This document shows positions 47,719 to 59,593 of a DNA stretch of 64,000 nt, piece by piece; position 1 is the stretch's first letter, and the number at the start of each line of letters is the position of its first letter. The notes beneath the pieces are model-generated. The model searched no databases. It saw nothing but the letters and a program-made list of their open reading frames with translations, and was not told the DNA's origin. The stretch covers positions 186,001 to 250,000 of the forward strand of contig JAQFVV010006730.1 of assembly GCA_028023455.1 (NCBI GenBank), in the 5' to 3' direction. The stretch comes from Epiperipatus broadwayi (lineage: Eukaryota > Onychophora > Udeonychophora > Euonychophora > Peripatidae). The position numbers were made by a program, and so were the translations under genes.

Positions 47719-48419
47719 TATCAGTAAACTTGCTTAAAAAAATGAACAAATAAAAAAAAAATTTACTTAGGGTTAGTAATTATGGTACACGATTAATGAA
47801 AATTTACAAAAACATCCGATAATTTTACAAAAAGACTATATAGAAAAAAAAAATGTTGAGCATCGCTTTCCTAAGGACCATCCATGTTTACACCTCCTTC
47901 CCACAAGAGTTCTATTTTTTTATACATTTTATTTTTACACACGGCATGACAAGCAAGTTATTTAAATTATTTATTTAAGAAGGTTGCACTGAGGTAAATA
48001 TGTTTTAAGAAATAATGGGTTTAAACATGTATATTTGCAGCACAATTATAAATACCACCATTTTATTTATGACTGATTGAAATGCATACATAGGGTTACA
48101 CTGAAGTAATTCCCAAAGGTACTCATCATAAGGCACCACATTTCGATCATAAACTTATGTGGCTATGCGCGCCTATACATGTTAAAGCACAATTTGTATT
48201 AACAAAAAAAAAACATATCAATTGCAACCTTTTGACTTTCTTTTTAACAAAATACAATTTAATATTGTTAATACTTTCTCGTGTTTAATATGTGTGCTAT
48301 TTCTTTCCAGCAGTGCTTTTATAAGATTTAAAGTATATGACTTTATGTAAACAGATAAAAATATCTCACTTTGAAAAAAGAAATTTACTCAGGGTATATG
48401 TGGTTTTTATTAATAGATC

Positions 48420-48438
48420 GGCCCAAGTTGGGTGGCCA
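48420..48438 (-). other. Primer-binding-site-like sequence
   Basis: Read on the minus strand, TGGCCACCCAACTTGGGCC begins 2 nt after the 5' LTR ends (48441). It opens with TGG, as for the complement of a tRNA 3' CCA, and resembles the tRNA-Lys type binding site (TGGCGCCCAACGTGGGGC) with a one-base insertion and a few mismatches. It supports the minus-strand sense of the element. Confidence 0.55.
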
Positions 48439-48440
48439 GT

Positions 48441-50562
48441 TGTAATGATCCGGCAAGTTTGACTTAATGTCATCTGCACTACAGGGCGCCATCTAGGCAT
48501 TTGAACCTAGAAAAATTTATAAAGTAGGCAGATACGTAAGTTAAAAAAAATTTTTTTTTTTATATATTTTGATTCCGGTCGTTAGCCCATTGTCACTAGC
48601 TCAGGGAGTAGCAGAGATTTATATTTATAATAAATTCTTATCTAAGAATATTTAAAAAAAAAGAATAAAATAAGCCACTGCCAGTAATTAACATACAAAC
48701 ATTTATTTACGCACATATATATAAAATTTAACATTTTTATTTTAGTATGTTTATTTTAGATTTTAATTTGATTTTAGAATTTAAATTTACATTTTAATTT
48801 TTATAATATTATAAGTTTACATTTTAATTAAGTTCACACAGATGGATTTATGAAAGTTTGTTTTATAATGTTGAGTATAGATCGGTTACATAGATTACAT
48901 GGTTAAAAACATTTCAAAATGCACATAACCGATCAAAATACAAAGTCATTGATAATGTCAATTATAGAGGGAAATTTATAAGAACCCAATAGCATTCATC
49001 ATAAGATGCTGCAAGACACCAATAACTTAAAAGACATCTGACATAAATACATCTTAGATACTCATGGTAAGGTATCAGTATTTACTGAATGTCTATATAT
49101 TTTGATCAAATATGAAAACCAAAAACATAATTAACCGGTAACGAACCTATGCAAGCGTCTATACCAACCTAAATTTAATGCATTTTTATTTAGAGTGCTG
49201 AGTATAAATAGACTACATAGATTTGCATTTGAAAAGAAAATATTCTTTTCCTTATTTAACCTTAGGCCAAAAGTTCGCAGTCAAACCGGCACCAATCCAT
49301 CTGATACATTTATGTATTCAATGTAGCATGAAAATACGACAACACAAAATACTATACTGTTAGGAATGTACATCTGAACAGTAAGTAGAGTTAGAGAAGA
49401 CATTGTCTCTCCACCAACAGGAATGCTAGATCTGTTGGTGAGTAGAACAATAAACAAAAACTCCATAGAAATGGACTGCGGTCCTTTGCCGACTTACAAA
49501 CCCACCCATAGGCAAACAGAAGGTGTGTGATGTATACATGCAATCCTGCCAAGCTAATTCAACTACGAAATGAATAACCTAAGATTACCCTCCCTTAAAC
49601 TATATATATAACTTTACAAATCTATATAGCCATTCACGCCTGACTTAAATTTAATATTTATATAACTAGTTTAACAAAAAACAGAAACCATAATAAAACT
49701 TAAAGAACAAATAAATAATTAAATGGAAATGATTTTACAAAAGAAATACATTAAATAAAATTATAACTAATTAATAAATAACGTTGGTCAGATAGGATTC
49801 TATTTCTTATAAATTAAAGACTGAGAAAGTTTATATTTTAAAGTTCTTAGTGTTTCAAAATGTTTTTAAAGTTCTTATGATTTTTAAAACATTCCTCTTT
49901 ATCCATTGCATGCCGTTTGGAATCCCCATTAAATCCCCCGATGATCCTGTTGTCCTCAGTATAAGAAAAGCGATGCTTCATTTCTTTTTTTTTATAACCA
50001 CTGAAGGGTTTAAAGAGTGCATCTTTTCAATCCCTTCTCCTTCAACTCCGCATTAACACAAATAGTCACATCTTGTAATAACTATCTAGTAATTTCTAAA
50101 CTTTTTCTTTTATATTACCTTTAGGATCCAATGGACTTTACATCATCGTGGATGATGATCTTTCCGTTGAGGTCTGATTTCCCGATGGATTTCTCTCATT
50201 TGCTATTAGTTTCTATTGTTTTCCTATCTGACCATTGCTTATACATTTAAATGCCCAAAGGCTAGTTCACTTTGACTAATTAAAATAATCATTTCCATTT
50301 CTGATTAATTAATGTGTTTTCCAAACTTAAAGATATTTTTATCTTTAAATCTTTTTGTTGAAAGATTTAGTTTTTCTATTTTTAATAAAGTTTTATTTTA
50401 ATATTTTTTTTTTATCTGTGTGATTTTATATATATACAAGTTTAAGATGATTTTTTAATTTTCAATTTTTAATTCTTAAAAAAGAAATTTTTATTTGCGA
50501 ACTTTTATTTTTTTCATGTTCAATAATAAAAAAACAACGTAACGTTGTCTGTGCCCGTTACA
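48441..50562 (-). repeat. 5' LTR of the long-LTR element
   Basis: It runs from TGTAATGATC to GCCCGTTACA and aligns end-to-end with the other LTR, minus a ~70-bp piece near 49548 and a few small indels. Its right half matches 23640-24768. Confidence 0.85.
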
Positions 50563-50566
50563 ATAT

Positions 50567-51093
50567 GTTAAATCCCACATAAAATGTTGTCTGCATCATC
50601 AATGTTTGAAAAAGCTGAATTTATCAATGAAAACTAAATGATTACTCTGTGAAAGAATATTTTAAATGTTTATCAAAATGAGATATCACAAACCATCAAG
50701 AATTTCCAGGAATATAGTGCTATAATTTATATAAAAAATACCTCAAGTTATCGGACTTCACCAGCATAATCATCAGTCAATGAAAGTCTTATTCGTCACC
50801 AGGATAAATTAAGATAGAGCTGGTTGAATTATATTATAATGGTAAATGAAATCCTATCTAAAGAAACCAGCATTGCCTAAAAGGAATTAAATCAATCTTT
50901 ACAAAATTATTGCTCATCTAACTAAATGTCATACTATAATTGAATAATGTGAACCTTAAAAACAAAACCCTCTGGATTGTTGTCCATGTCATCTTAAAAA
51001 AATGTGCTATTGTAATACAAATTTTAATAAGGAAAAGAAAATGTGCTTCACTCCTGAATATAAAAATGTTGTGGATTACTTAATAAAATGATC
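50567..51093. other. Intergenic DNA, nothing recognised
   Basis: No repeat or coding signal was seen. Confidence 0.4.
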
Positions 51094-51810
51094 TTTACTA
51101 AGGCTGTAACCTTTAGGAATAAGCATCTGAAAAATTCAAAGGTAGGGATCTCTACAGGTCTTAGCCACAAGCTTTCGCTAGGAAGAAAAGAGGGAAACCT
51201 TCTTTACTTCAACCTACTTTTATATATGAATAGATGAAGCTGAAGTGGTTAGATCTAAGTGTGTGAAGCTATTCAATACTTCACTAATTAAGTCCACAGT
51301 TCTTATTATACATTAATACTCGTGAAATCTTATGATTTACAATGAGTCAATGGAAAGATCTTATAGTAAGAAATCTATTACAATAATTTAAAGTTGTAAT
51401 TATAAATTTTATTAAACGCACATTATCATTTAAACAATATTTACTAAAGCTGTAACCAATTACAACTTTAAATTATCGTAATAGATTTCTTACTATAAGA
51501 TCTTTCCATTGACTCATTGTAAATCGTAAGATTTCGCGAGTATTAATGTATAATAAGAATTGTGGACTTAATTAGTGAAGTATTGAATAGCTTCAAACTC
51601 TTAGATCTAACCACTTCAGCTTCACCTATTCATATATAAAAGTAGGTTGAAGTAAAGAAGGTTTCCCTCTTTTCTTCCTAGCAAAAGCTTGTGGCTAAGA
51701 CCTGTAGAGGTCCCTACCTTCGAATTTTTCAGACGCTTATTCCTAAAGGTTGCAGACTTAGTAAATATTACTTAAATAATAATGTGCATTTAATAAAATT
51801 TATAATTAAA
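51094..51810. mobile_element. Compound foldback element
   Basis: Arms of about 315 bp (51094-51410 and 51450-51765) are inverted copies with roughly 90% identity, e.g. aaaggtagggatctctacag against ctgtagaggtccctaccttc and gagtcaatggaaagatctta against its inverse. A second pair is nested: the central block 51400-51450 (tttattaaacgcacattatc) is inverted at 51757-51810 (gataatgtgc-type, cattt aataaaattta). The order is X-Y-X'-Y', primes meaning inverted. This looks like one 400-bp MITE with ~45-bp ends joined to a truncated inverted copy sharing one end. No ORF. Confidence 0.75.
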
Positions 51811-54769
51811 ATGATCTTTGTAAATTTCCATGGATTAATTGTTGGATAATGTGTGAACACAGAACTATTAAGGAATAATTACCACTGCAGGAATATGAAA
51901 GGAACTTGGGAGGACTGTATGGGAAATAGATTATAAGTATTTTATTTATTTAACTGCTATTTGCTTCTATAAGCTATTTGTCTAATGCATTATAGTACCA
52001 TTTATTATATGCATAAGTTAAGTGTTAGTAAAAATATTTATTTTCTTTAAAGTTAAATTGGCGAAGTAGTTTAAAAATACACCTTCTTTGAAATAATAAA
52101 ATATTGCTATACCTAATGATCCGAATGAGAAACATGAATGAAAGAATATAGTGTATAATAATAGAATGGTTTATTACTTTAAAATTTAGTTATAATAAAA
52201 TTGATATGTTTTTATCTTTGAATGCTTGTTGTTGATAAAATGACATAGCTTTGTCCCAGTTGAGAGAAAATTATTATATGAACAATGCTCATTTCTTATT
52301 TCTAGCTATGATAAAATAAATTGACTTTATGTGTAAGGGTATTTAAGCTTATAAAATTATTGGCTAATACATCGATGCAATATTTTGTGTGTAAAAATTG
52401 GATTTAAATTCTCATATATGTGTGCGGATTTAGTGAGTGACCCTTGTACATCTGAGGTTGAATAAGTTATTACCACCTGGTCAGTTGAGCTGAAGTATAT
52501 CTTGCTCATTAAATAGTTAGTAAAATTTGAAGTTGTTAGAAGTTGTGGATGAATTTCCCACCCTATGTTCATGTTACACTGTAAGATAATTTCTGTGTTA
52601 ATGGGAGTAGTGCTTTGTGCAAGCCCATTCCATGTTCATATGCCTACCGATGAGTCCTAGCATATCTTAGCCCTTATGAACAGGTGCTCTGTAGTTTTAT
52701 GGGTCTTTGCCAACACTTATATTGATTCCGAATTCTTTTTTTTATGGGTGTATATTTGTTTGAAGGATATTAAGAATAAATATTGTTAATATTGCTGGTA
52801 GAGTCATAGAATCAGTTCATTGTTTCTTTATGACATGTAAGTGTTAAAGTATAATCTGTCGTAGTGATGTATTATGCCTGGCTTAGTTTTACACAGCTGA
52901 TTAAGAGCCAATAAAATTTATAAAATTGAATTTTAAATTTGGAAAATATAAACATATTTTATATTACGATAAGCAGTGTGCATCGAATTTCCGGATTACC
53001 GCCAGAGCAGATCTTAGACTGGTAAACTAAATAAAATGTTACTCTTGTTGGGGATATTGAATATTATCTATGTGTAGGTATGTGAAAATGTGAGCCGTGT
53101 GAGAGCTAATTCTTTAATGCTTGAATAGTTTTCTATGGACATAAGGGTAAGCTAATGCTTTATATTATTGAGAAATTTAAATAGTCTATCAAGGCATATT
53201 AATTTACTCAAGTTAATACATAATTTATAAGTTTATTTCTTAGAGAAAAGAGTTTTTATGACCAGTGTCATTAACCATATACTGAGAATGATAATATAGA
53301 GTTAAAATTCAAGAAGTCCAAGTTTAAAATAGGTTATAATTAGTTAATAATTGTTTGTTATAGTATTAAATATGGTCTGTAGCTTATTGATAGTCAGAAT
53401 AGTAGAGTCATCTGTTAAAAAAATAATAATTCCGAGGCAGAAGTGAATCTCATCTTGTTAATATGATAATGTTTTATATTTTACATTTTATTTGTTTCGA
53501 AAAAAGAGCTTACAAGCTATGGAGATATGTAAATTCAAATTATTACTGTTAATAAAATTTTATAATATTAAATAAAGCCTTGTCTGTGTCTCAATGTTTT
53601 GTGGATTCTACAAATTCCAGAAATCCAATCACAATTCAATCATAATCATAAACGATACATCATTGCACTAATATTTGAATTTAATTATATTTTAATTACT
53701 TATAACTGCATTATGATAAAGCACTTGAGAGATTAATTTATTATATTTAAGATTTCTAGAAAGTTTTCACTATAAAATTGAAAAAAGAGAAAATTATTTT
53801 AAACAATGCAAACTCAGATAATAAATAGGGGACTATAGTCAAATAAATTTAGCAATATTAAAGATACAGTTATTATATGCAATAAGATTGTCATGTGTGA
53901 GATTGAATGTTGTGAGTGGACATAAACCCATTCTCCATTTATTGTATTTAAATACCTTCCCAGGTGAACTTTATTAGTCAAATTTTAAATTCTCACAATG
54001 TTTAAGTTGTTTATAGGCCAATATTTATAATTGAAATTTTATTTATTGTTTTAAAATAAGGAGAGTGGACATTGGCTTAGCTAAACTGAGCCAAGGTCGA
54101 CTATAACTATAATCACTGGGAGATTATATATAAATCACAAATAATTTCTTGTCAGAATTTAAGTTTTCATACACTGCTATTCTAAAGCCCTGAGATGAGA
54201 CTATCATAGAGTAAAAAAAAGAGTTGGTGAATGGAAATTAGTCAGAATGTAAAGCAAAGTTTATAATTAGTAGTTACTAATATTTGTAAAACTAAAATAT
54301 GATCGAGAGTATGGTAAAGAGATGGACTGTGATGATGATGGTGGGCAAGGAAATAATTTTTTATTCAAATTTTAATTGTGACTTTGATGTGGGATGAATG
54401 GGGAGTATGTTGAGAGATTTAGGTACAGTGTGGAGTTGAGTTGAGAGTCTTCTCTTCTCCAATAGATTTAATAAGTTACTAAGAAATTATTATTAATTTA
54501 ATATCGCTCTCAGTGTTTATTCATTAGAAATTTTTATTTGTTTACCCCATTCATCACTTAACGTAGATAATTAGGTCAATTACTAACCGATACTAGGGGT
54601 AGTATATAAAGTTTTCATTAGAGTTGCAATTTGGCACCCTGGCATTTCAGAAAGTGTTATCCCATCACCATCGATTCCGAGACCATCCACTCTGTAGATT
54701 GTGTGTGTGTGCACAGAAAATGGAGAAGTAACTGGAGGAGGGAGGTTATGTTACAATATATATATATAT
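51811..54769. other. AT-rich DNA, nothing recognised
   Basis: This is one of the longest stretches without an identifiable element. Frames such as 52357-52572 (minus) have no domain-like pattern. A short inverted repeat, ttggcttagctaaactgagccaa, lies near 54073-54095. Confidence 0.4.
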
Positions 54770-54960
54770 ATATTGTAATAGTATGAAAAGTAGAGCTGCT
54801 TTAACCTAACCTAGAAATGCAGGTAGAGGGTTCAAACCTCACCTATGACTTCAGAATGCTACTAAACGATTTACTCCCCAAACCTCAGTAGAATTTATTC
54901 TTGATGTATGCCTGGTGGTCAGGGAGAGATAAGATCACAAAATAAATTTTAATAAGTATA
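54770..54960 (+). mobile_element. tRNA-derived SINE
   Basis: The head has an A-box-like region ending GTAGAGCTGC (near 54789-54798) and a T-arm that pairs well: GAGGGTTCAAACCTC (54826-54840), which contains the B-box. A tRNA-unrelated body of about 110 bp follows and ends in A/T-rich sequence and (AT)n. It is preceded by (AT)n and a tgtaatagtatg sequence. The unit fits a SINE in size and order; the tRNA of origin cannot be named. Confidence 0.55.
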
Positions 54961-55254
54961 TATATATATAATGACCAGATTTATATATGTGTGTCGTACA
55001 AAAAAAACAAACAATACTACAGAGTTTTAATGATAGTGAATGACAGACAAAAAGAAACTTTTATTAGTTATGCTAGCAAGGTTCTACAAAGTTTCACTGA
55101 TTGAGTTGCAGGCTATTACCCTATAACCATATAAAGATATATATGAAAAATACATACTTTTATAATGATAGACAAAAATTTATATTATGATTTTTAAAAA
55201 AAAAATATTTCCAGCCAATGGATGGGTTACATAAAATTCAAGAGAGAGACATAA

Positions 55255-55560
55255 TTCATTAACTCTATGGATAGAGCATATGGTAATAAATAAATGATTA
55301 AACCCCACTAAACACATTTTGAACATGTTTAAATTTCAGCCTACTACTAATGACTAATGAAGAATTAAATAGTGAAGAAAGATTTCAATTTAAATATACA
55401 ATATTCTGTCCTAAGGTGATAGCATATTGTGGGCTGAGAATGTCGAGACATAGCAGCAATCAAGAGGCTAATACAAGACCGGACAGCATTCTGTCTCTAA
55501 ACTGGATTAGAGAAAAATGGAATCCGTTTGCTAACTGCATGAACTGGATTTAGATATGGA
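55255..55560 (+). mobile_element. Possible SINE-like unit
   Basis: TTAACTCTATGGATAGAGCA (near 55259-55278) resembles a tRNA D-arm/A-box (TAGCTCAGTGGATAGAGC). A weak B-box-like word (TGTTTAAATTTC) follows about 50 bp later, and then a G+C-richer body to about 55560 (containing a 67-codon open frame that is probably fortuitous). Only one copy is seen here. Confidence 0.3.
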
Positions 55561-56435
55561 GTTTTATTGTTTATGTCCAGTTATATACATTGAAATATCT
55601 GAGATAGATATGAGATCCAGAATTTTTCATTTATTTCATGGAGATACCTATGCAGGTATATTAGCGTAAGCAGACTTGGTAAAATAGAACACTCAATACA
55701 TGCTGAGATGCCCACAGAATACCCAGTGCATGATATCATATATATATGGTCAAGCAACCTTTAAATTTTAAAAAAAGAAACTCCTTTGCAAAACTATATA
55801 TATAAAATGTTGCAAAAGCTCAACCACCACTGAAAATCCCCAGAAAAGTAATAGTGAATTTCCCTTTTGTAAAATTTAGATCACTAACAGAAACAGGCGG
55901 ATATTTTACTGATTTAGTTGAAGTTTAACCTATCTACCCACAGAACCAAATGGTATTTATAAAACTTTAATATATATATCTTGTCAAATGTACACCCTCT
56001 TATTACAAAAAAAAAAGAAGAGAACATTTATTTTATTTCATGCTCTTTAAAATAGAATTTTAAATTTGTAACCTTTTGTTAACTAAAAAAAAAATAAAGA
56101 CATCGGTTGGGATCTTCCCCTTTCTTTTTATTTAAAAATTTTAACATAGAATCTTTTATAGTTACTAAAAGACTCTTTAGCAATGAAATATTAATTCTAA
56201 GAATGCGACTTGCGCTTTCTGTGACTTGCTTTCTTTTTTCCTAAATAAAATATATATATAATAAATCCTTAATTACAGGTGCATAATGACAGAAAGTTAA
56301 ATGACATATTTTCAATTAAATTAATAAGAACTATTGCTGCCATTATATGTAATAAACCACCACCCATTACAATATTTTTTAAAAAAGAGAATATTTTACA
56401 ATACGCAAACATAATGCATTGTACAGGCTTAAACC
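55561..56435. other. AT-rich DNA, nothing recognised
   Basis: No coding or repeat signal was seen. Confidence 0.4.
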
Positions 56436-56556
56436 TGCATTTATATATGTAATATATGCGGGATTCGAACTCAGACTTTCACACAACCCACAACTCTCAG
56501 TGCCATCTCATATTGCTGACCCACCTGATCACACACATGTTGAAAAGATAAATATC

Positions 56557-56600
56557 ACCAATATACGTATTTCATGCTAAACCAGCAATCATCAGCTGGT
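56557..56600 (-). ncRNA. Hammerhead ribozyme motif, minus strand
   Basis: On the minus strand: ACCAG (stem I), CTGATGA, stem II TGCT/AGCA with loop GGTTT, GAA, stem III inside ATACGTAT, A at the cleavage position, TTGGT (stem I). The catalytic CUGAUGA and GAA are intact. The first pair of stem II is U-U rather than G-C. The outer pair of stem I next to the core is G-U, against A-U in copy 1. It is a type I arrangement with a minimal stem III. Confidence 0.7.
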
Positions 56601-56802
56601 CTAGATTACTATCCTCACACATATACACAATCAGTGTTCAGCTTTATATTAAGATAACCAATCTTCATACTTTAATGAACAGGCTTCAAACTATTCCAAC
56701 TCACAACTCTTCAGCCTTCCATTTCATTGAAAATTTGATGATGGAATATTCAATTATAAAGCTGACCATTGATTGTATATATGTGTGAGGATAGTAATCT
56801 AG

Positions 56803-56846
56803 ACCAGCTGATGATTGCTGGTTTAGCATGAAATACATATATTGGT
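56803..56846 (+). ncRNA. Hammerhead ribozyme motif, plus strand
   Basis: ACCAG (56803-56807), core CTGATGA (56808-56814), T, stem II TGCT (56816-56819) with loop GGTTT and AGCA (56825-56828), T, core GAA (56830-56832), stem III ATA/TAT within 56833-56840, A at 56841 as the cleavage-site base, and TTGGT (56842-56846). Cleavage is expected after 56841. Stem I extends past a 3-nt bulge TAG (56800-56802) by pairing TAATC (56795-56799) with GATTA (56847-56851); such a bulge can contact loop II in natural hammerheads. The stem II first pair is a U-U mismatch, and stem III is short, so single copies may be weak. Catalytic core complete. Confidence 0.75.
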
Positions 56847-56950
56847 GATTATTTATTTCAACATATGTTGATTGGGTGGGTCAGCAATATGAGATGGCAC
56901 TGAGAATTGTGGATTGTGTGAAAGTCTGAGTTCGAATCCCGAATACGCAA

Positions 56951-58585
56951 ACATATAAATTTCTAAAATATATATATAGAGAGATAAATAGAATAACTAA
57001 GCTGATATTTAATTTACATTGAGGAAAAACAAAAACATATTTCAAGTCATGGAATAGTTATCAATAACTAGAAGGCTGGTGTAAAAATGAAAACCATTAA
57101 TATTGCATGGCAGTCCCTTTTGAGTCTTGATGTCTATTTCACATTTCCATAGAAAGAATTAATTAAAACAGGTAGGCATTTGTTATGAATGTAGGGCAGG
57201 CACTTTAGTTTTCAGGCTGGCTCACATGTCTATGACTCCGATCTCAGGAACGGGCGGGAAATCGAAGGCAAAGAAAACTACTCACTCATTTTTGCAGAAT
57301 AACTCATTTCATTATTTATGGATATATATGCTGAACAAAAAAAAAAAAAGACTACTATTATTCTTCACATGAACTTATTCATATATTTTGAATTCTAATC
57401 AGTTTATGTAAGACATATTTAAATCATCACCACCTCATTGTTGGCAAGTTCAGTACAAAAATAAAAGCTTATTGCTTAAAAATGCTTTAATTTTTAGTAA
57501 AAATTCATACTGTTAATGCTGTTCTTAATGGGATACTTACTTTCTACAATCCATGGATGTGTCTTTTCAAAACTACTTGTTAGAAGTCTAATGTCTATAA
57601 CAAATTCATACATGTGAAGATCATCTTTACATCTCTCAATTACACCTGCCTGTTTTCTTATCTGTAAAGGGATCTCAATATTATCACTTGTATTAGAGCT
57701 AAAATATACATTGCAAGCTTATGTAGTTCAATCCTAAATCCACCCTTCCACCTATACATTTTCTTATTCCACTTGCAGGACACTACTTTTTCCTAATTAT
57801 ATGGAGTATGCAAGACAAATATAATATCAAACTCCTAATTGGAATCTCTTTTAAATATTTTTAAATAATCCTAATAACCATCTATAGCCAACCTTATCAA
57901 TTGCCTTAACTATAATCAAATTCCAAATTGTTGAAATTTCTGTTTAACTTATTACAAGCAACAATTTCTATTAAAACTTTCTTCATTAACTGATTTAAAT
58001 AATAAATATAAATATGTTAATTACATATCAACCAATGAAGCTTCCTTTAAATTAAAAATTCTTTATAGCTAAGCGCTTTCAGGGAAATATTTAACCTCCA
58101 TAATTATAGCTATTTAATTGATGATATATAATAAATAATGCTTTCTAATCGCGTGTAAATGTTCACACAAAATATTCAAATATGCAAATCACTAAATATT
58201 CCATACTTTGGAGAGAGTAAAGCAAGCCTCTCTTTTGTTGTTAGTGTTGTTATTATTGGATATATAATTAACTTATTTATATTTATTATTTAATAATTTA
58301 ACAGTGAAGGAAATAAATCATAACAGATTTAAATTAAATCTTGAATCTTCTTATGTAATAATCATTCTGAATATATGCTATACATCTTTCAAACCTGTCC
58401 ATATTTCTCATCCCTATGCCTTTTCATATTTTACAAGTGTGTGACTAATCTCAAGCAATTATTCAAGAAAAAATTTCTTTCGTCTCCATAATGCTACTGT
58501 AATTATTCATACTCTTAGAATTATGTGGCTTGCAGTCTGTTCTATTATTCTTAATAACAACAAATACAATGTTTTTTAAAAAAAA
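56951..58585. other. AT-rich DNA, nothing recognised
   Basis: No domain or repeat was recognised. A G+C-richer patch at 57220-57275 (aacgggcgggaaatcgaagg) stands out in composition only. Confidence 0.4.
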
Positions 58586-58619
58586 ATTATAAAAGAAAAC
58601 TTGAAACCTTAACCATAAA

Positions 58620-59340
58620 AACAACTCCATATCCACCTAAAGTTTGGTTTCACTATGTGGATGATACATTTGTTATATGGCTACATGGTGAAGCACTGCT
58701 ACAAACTTTCTGCAAACACATCAACAACATATCCCCTTCAGTTAAATTTACAATAGAATCAGAACAAGAAGAAAAATTGGCATTCTTAGATGTTCTTATA
58801 ACAAGACTCCCTCATGGCAAAATCAAAACTACAGTTTACTGAAAACCTACATATACAGGAAAATACCTTGTCTATACATTCAATCACACCAGAAACACAA
58901 AACATGAAGTTATACTATCACTATAGAACAGAGAAAAAGAAGTTTGTTCAGAAACCAGTGATTTGGAAAAGAAAAGATCTATATAGAGACAAACTCTTAT
59001 GAAAAATAGGGGTTATCCATCAGCTACTATTAAGAAATTGTTAAATACACAACAAAATGAACCATAAGGAGAAAGACAATTCTTGGTACTGTAGTGTACC
59101 CATATATTCCAAAAATAGCAGACAAATTAAGGAAAATCTGCAATAAGTGTAGCATCAGAACAGCTTTCCAGAGCCATATTACACTAAGCCTAAATTTGAA
59201 ATGCTGAAAAGAAAAAACTGCATCTATAAAATATCATGTGAATGTGGAAGAACACATATTGGTGAGACCAGTTATCCCATTGAAAAGTGATTAAAAGAAC
59301 ACAAACTGATGATTAGAAGAGAGAAAACGTATCAAAGGTA
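58620..59340 (+). pseudogene. PLE-A RT C-terminal part and GIY-YIG domain
   Basis: The frame reads PPKVWFHYVDDTFVIWLHGE, with the RT catalytic YVDD intact near 58648-58659, then SVKFTIESEQEEKLAFLDVL and an open segment to 58842. After breaks come YIPKIADKLRKICNKCSIRT near 59102-59155 and CIYKISCECGRTHIGETSYP near 59219-59278, with IEK, a stop, and LKEHKLMIRRE. The GIY (here CIYK) and YIG (HIG) halves and the R/K-E-H helix identify the Penelope-type nuclease. A handful of stops and frameshifts make it inactive. Confidence 0.75.
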
Positions 59341-59593
59341 GCAGACCATGCATGTGCCAATGAACACATGTTCAATTGGAAAATACAAAAATATTGAATA
59401 GAGAAGAAAAGTACAAATAAGAAAATTTAAATAAGCTGCTCACATGACAATGGAAAAAAATCCCATAAGCAAACTGAGTGTGACTATACACAATGTATGA
59501 CAACTATTAATCAACTTTTCTCTTAAGAAAAAAGTGGAGAAATCAGGAGGAACCTCACAGATAAGTATATAAAATTTCTAGACTGTTGCCTTT

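Larger units (their letters stand above)
45515..50562 (-). mobile_element. Non-autonomous LTR retroelement with very long LTRs
   Basis: Two direct repeats, 45515-47718 (2204 bp) and 48441-50562 (2122 bp), bracket a 722-bp interior. Each starts TGTAAY and ends TTACA, and the whole is flanked by ATAT on both sides (45511-45514, 50563-50566), as expected for a 4-bp target duplication. A primer-binding-site-like sequence beside the upstream LTR places the sense on the minus strand. The interior has no gag or pol. The LTRs differ by scattered substitutions and a ~70-bp deletion near 49548, so the insertion is not recent. It would need enzymes from a related element, such as the gypsy copy nearby. 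Confidence 0.85.
56436..56950. repeat. Inverted pair of hammerhead-bearing units
   Basis: A minus-sense unit (about 56755 down to 56436) and a plus-sense unit (56752-56950) lie head-to-head and match copy 1 at 218-530. Each has a hammerhead motif followed, 85-130 nt downstream in its own sense, by a tRNA-like B-box (GAGTTCGAATCCC at 56930-56942; GGGATTCGAACTC at 56460-56472 on the plus strand). An A-box-like word (TGGCACTGAGA) lies between, near 56896. The left unit keeps about 110 bp of leader (56650-56755) that the right one lacks. Confidence 0.75.

Noticed and set aside
55350-55553. 67-codon frame with higher G+C as a host exon
   Set aside because: No splice-site or domain support; it fits better as the body of a SINE-like unit.
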